A stretch of DNA of 64,000 nt from Thermodesulfobacteriota bacterium. Its GTDB lineage: Bacteria > Desulfobacterota > DSM-4660 > Desulfatiglandales > Desulfatiglandaceae. The position numbers and the translations under genes were made by a program. The stretch's first letter is position 1. The number at the start of each line of letters is the position of its first letter. The notes beneath the pieces were generated by a model. The model was not told the DNA's origin and searched no databases. It worked only from the letters and a program-made list of their open reading frames with translations. Where the stretch lies: assembly GCA_028278625.1 (NCBI GenBank), contig JANQDY010000229.1, positions 7,190-71,189 on the forward strand, in the 5' to 3' direction. This document shows, one piece after another, positions 63,886 to 64,000 of the stretch.

Positions 63886-64000
63886 TTTGGAGAACGGGCA
63901 GATTCAAAGTCAGAATAATAATACTTTACTTGACCCAAATCCAAGTCCTCATACGCTCTCTCACCATCACCATACCCAGTAAAACGCCCATCATAAATAT
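63676..64000 (-). CDS. Fragment of an unrelated protein, truncated at both ends
   Basis: On the minus strand an open frame enters from the right edge and continues leftwards for 108 codons to the WD40 junction, then runs on without stop into antisense WD40 sequence. Readable parts include GQVKYYYSDFESARSPNYVI, RELPEYIRKPLAPYTTQ and REDMMERLSRRMDARNF. It is AT-rich and its codons differ from all its neighbours. It could be a phage structural or mobile-element protein, but I do not recognise it. The abrupt junction suggests a chimera or an insertion. Confidence 0.5.

Overview
The window looks like a chromosomal stretch of a Desulfobacterota (Deltaproteobacteria) bacterium, probably anaerobic and sulfate-reducer-like, and possibly a metagenome-assembled contig. 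This rests on gene content and order: a plsX-fabG-acpP-fabF-rpiB-glyA-nrdR-ribD block, a ribE-ribBA-ribH-nusB-leuS-lptE-holA block, beta-oxidation type enzymes, GGDEF response regulators and many UUG starts. No database search was possible. I see no rRNA, tRNA, CRISPR array or intact insertion sequence.

Layout. 1-8.4 kb: trpS (partial), an aldehyde dehydrogenase, a radical SAM protein, a MaoC hydratase, a small kinase-like protein, a Fur-FeoA fusion, a metallo-hydrolase and a response regulator/diguanylate cyclase. 8.4-17.5 kb: riboflavin genes, then one open frame joining NusB to leucyl-tRNA synthetase, then lptE, holA, rpsT (opposite strand) and murJ. 17.5-21 kb: a ParB-like protein coupled to a spore-photoproduct-lyase-like radical SAM protein, an Nfu protein and hbd. 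20.9-21.9 kb: a small island of toxin-antitoxin-like genes (an orphan nucleotidyltransferase and a deletion scar of an antitoxin/PIN-toxin pair) between two terminators with the same stem, followed by an easily missed 29-residue ribosomal-type protein. 22-34.7 kb: a second diguanylate cyclase, miaB, nadK, a split kinase pair, a lytic transglycosylase, a nucleoside phosphorylase, a sugar kinase, a glycosyltransferase, and a TetR gene whose operator occurs twice. 34.7-47 kb: a large secreted protein, a TetR/UbiB-kinase/PPOX/UbiD/SRPBCC cluster, a J-domain protein and a complete sugar ABC transporter. 47-55 kb: the ribD-nrdR-glyA-rpiB-fab-plsX-rpmF block on the minus strand. 55-58 kb: an unrecognised protein with a palindromic promoter, and gltX.

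The most striking region is 58.1-63.7 kb. Three tightly spaced plus-strand genes encode a nitrilase-fold hydrolase with an extra N-terminal region, a winged-helix protein, and a giant multidomain protein: ParA/MinD-like ATPase, Mrr-like nuclease fold, NACHT NTPase, pentapeptide repeats, WD40 repeats. This has the architecture of an NLR-like conflict (anti-phage) system, and I cannot name a described system with this composition. The WD40 repeats are almost identical at DNA level. They stop abruptly near 63,675, where the sequence becomes AT-rich and carries a different protein on the other strand: an assembly chimera or a real insertion.

Two larger architectural points stand out. First, a single inversion of about 8.4-47.0 kb would put ribE directly downstream of ribD in the same direction, so the rib cluster seems to have been split by an inversion. 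Second, several proteins are joined or separated unusually: NusB with LeuRS, Fur with FeoA, and a phosphotransferase and P-loop kinase that are often one protein but are two genes here.
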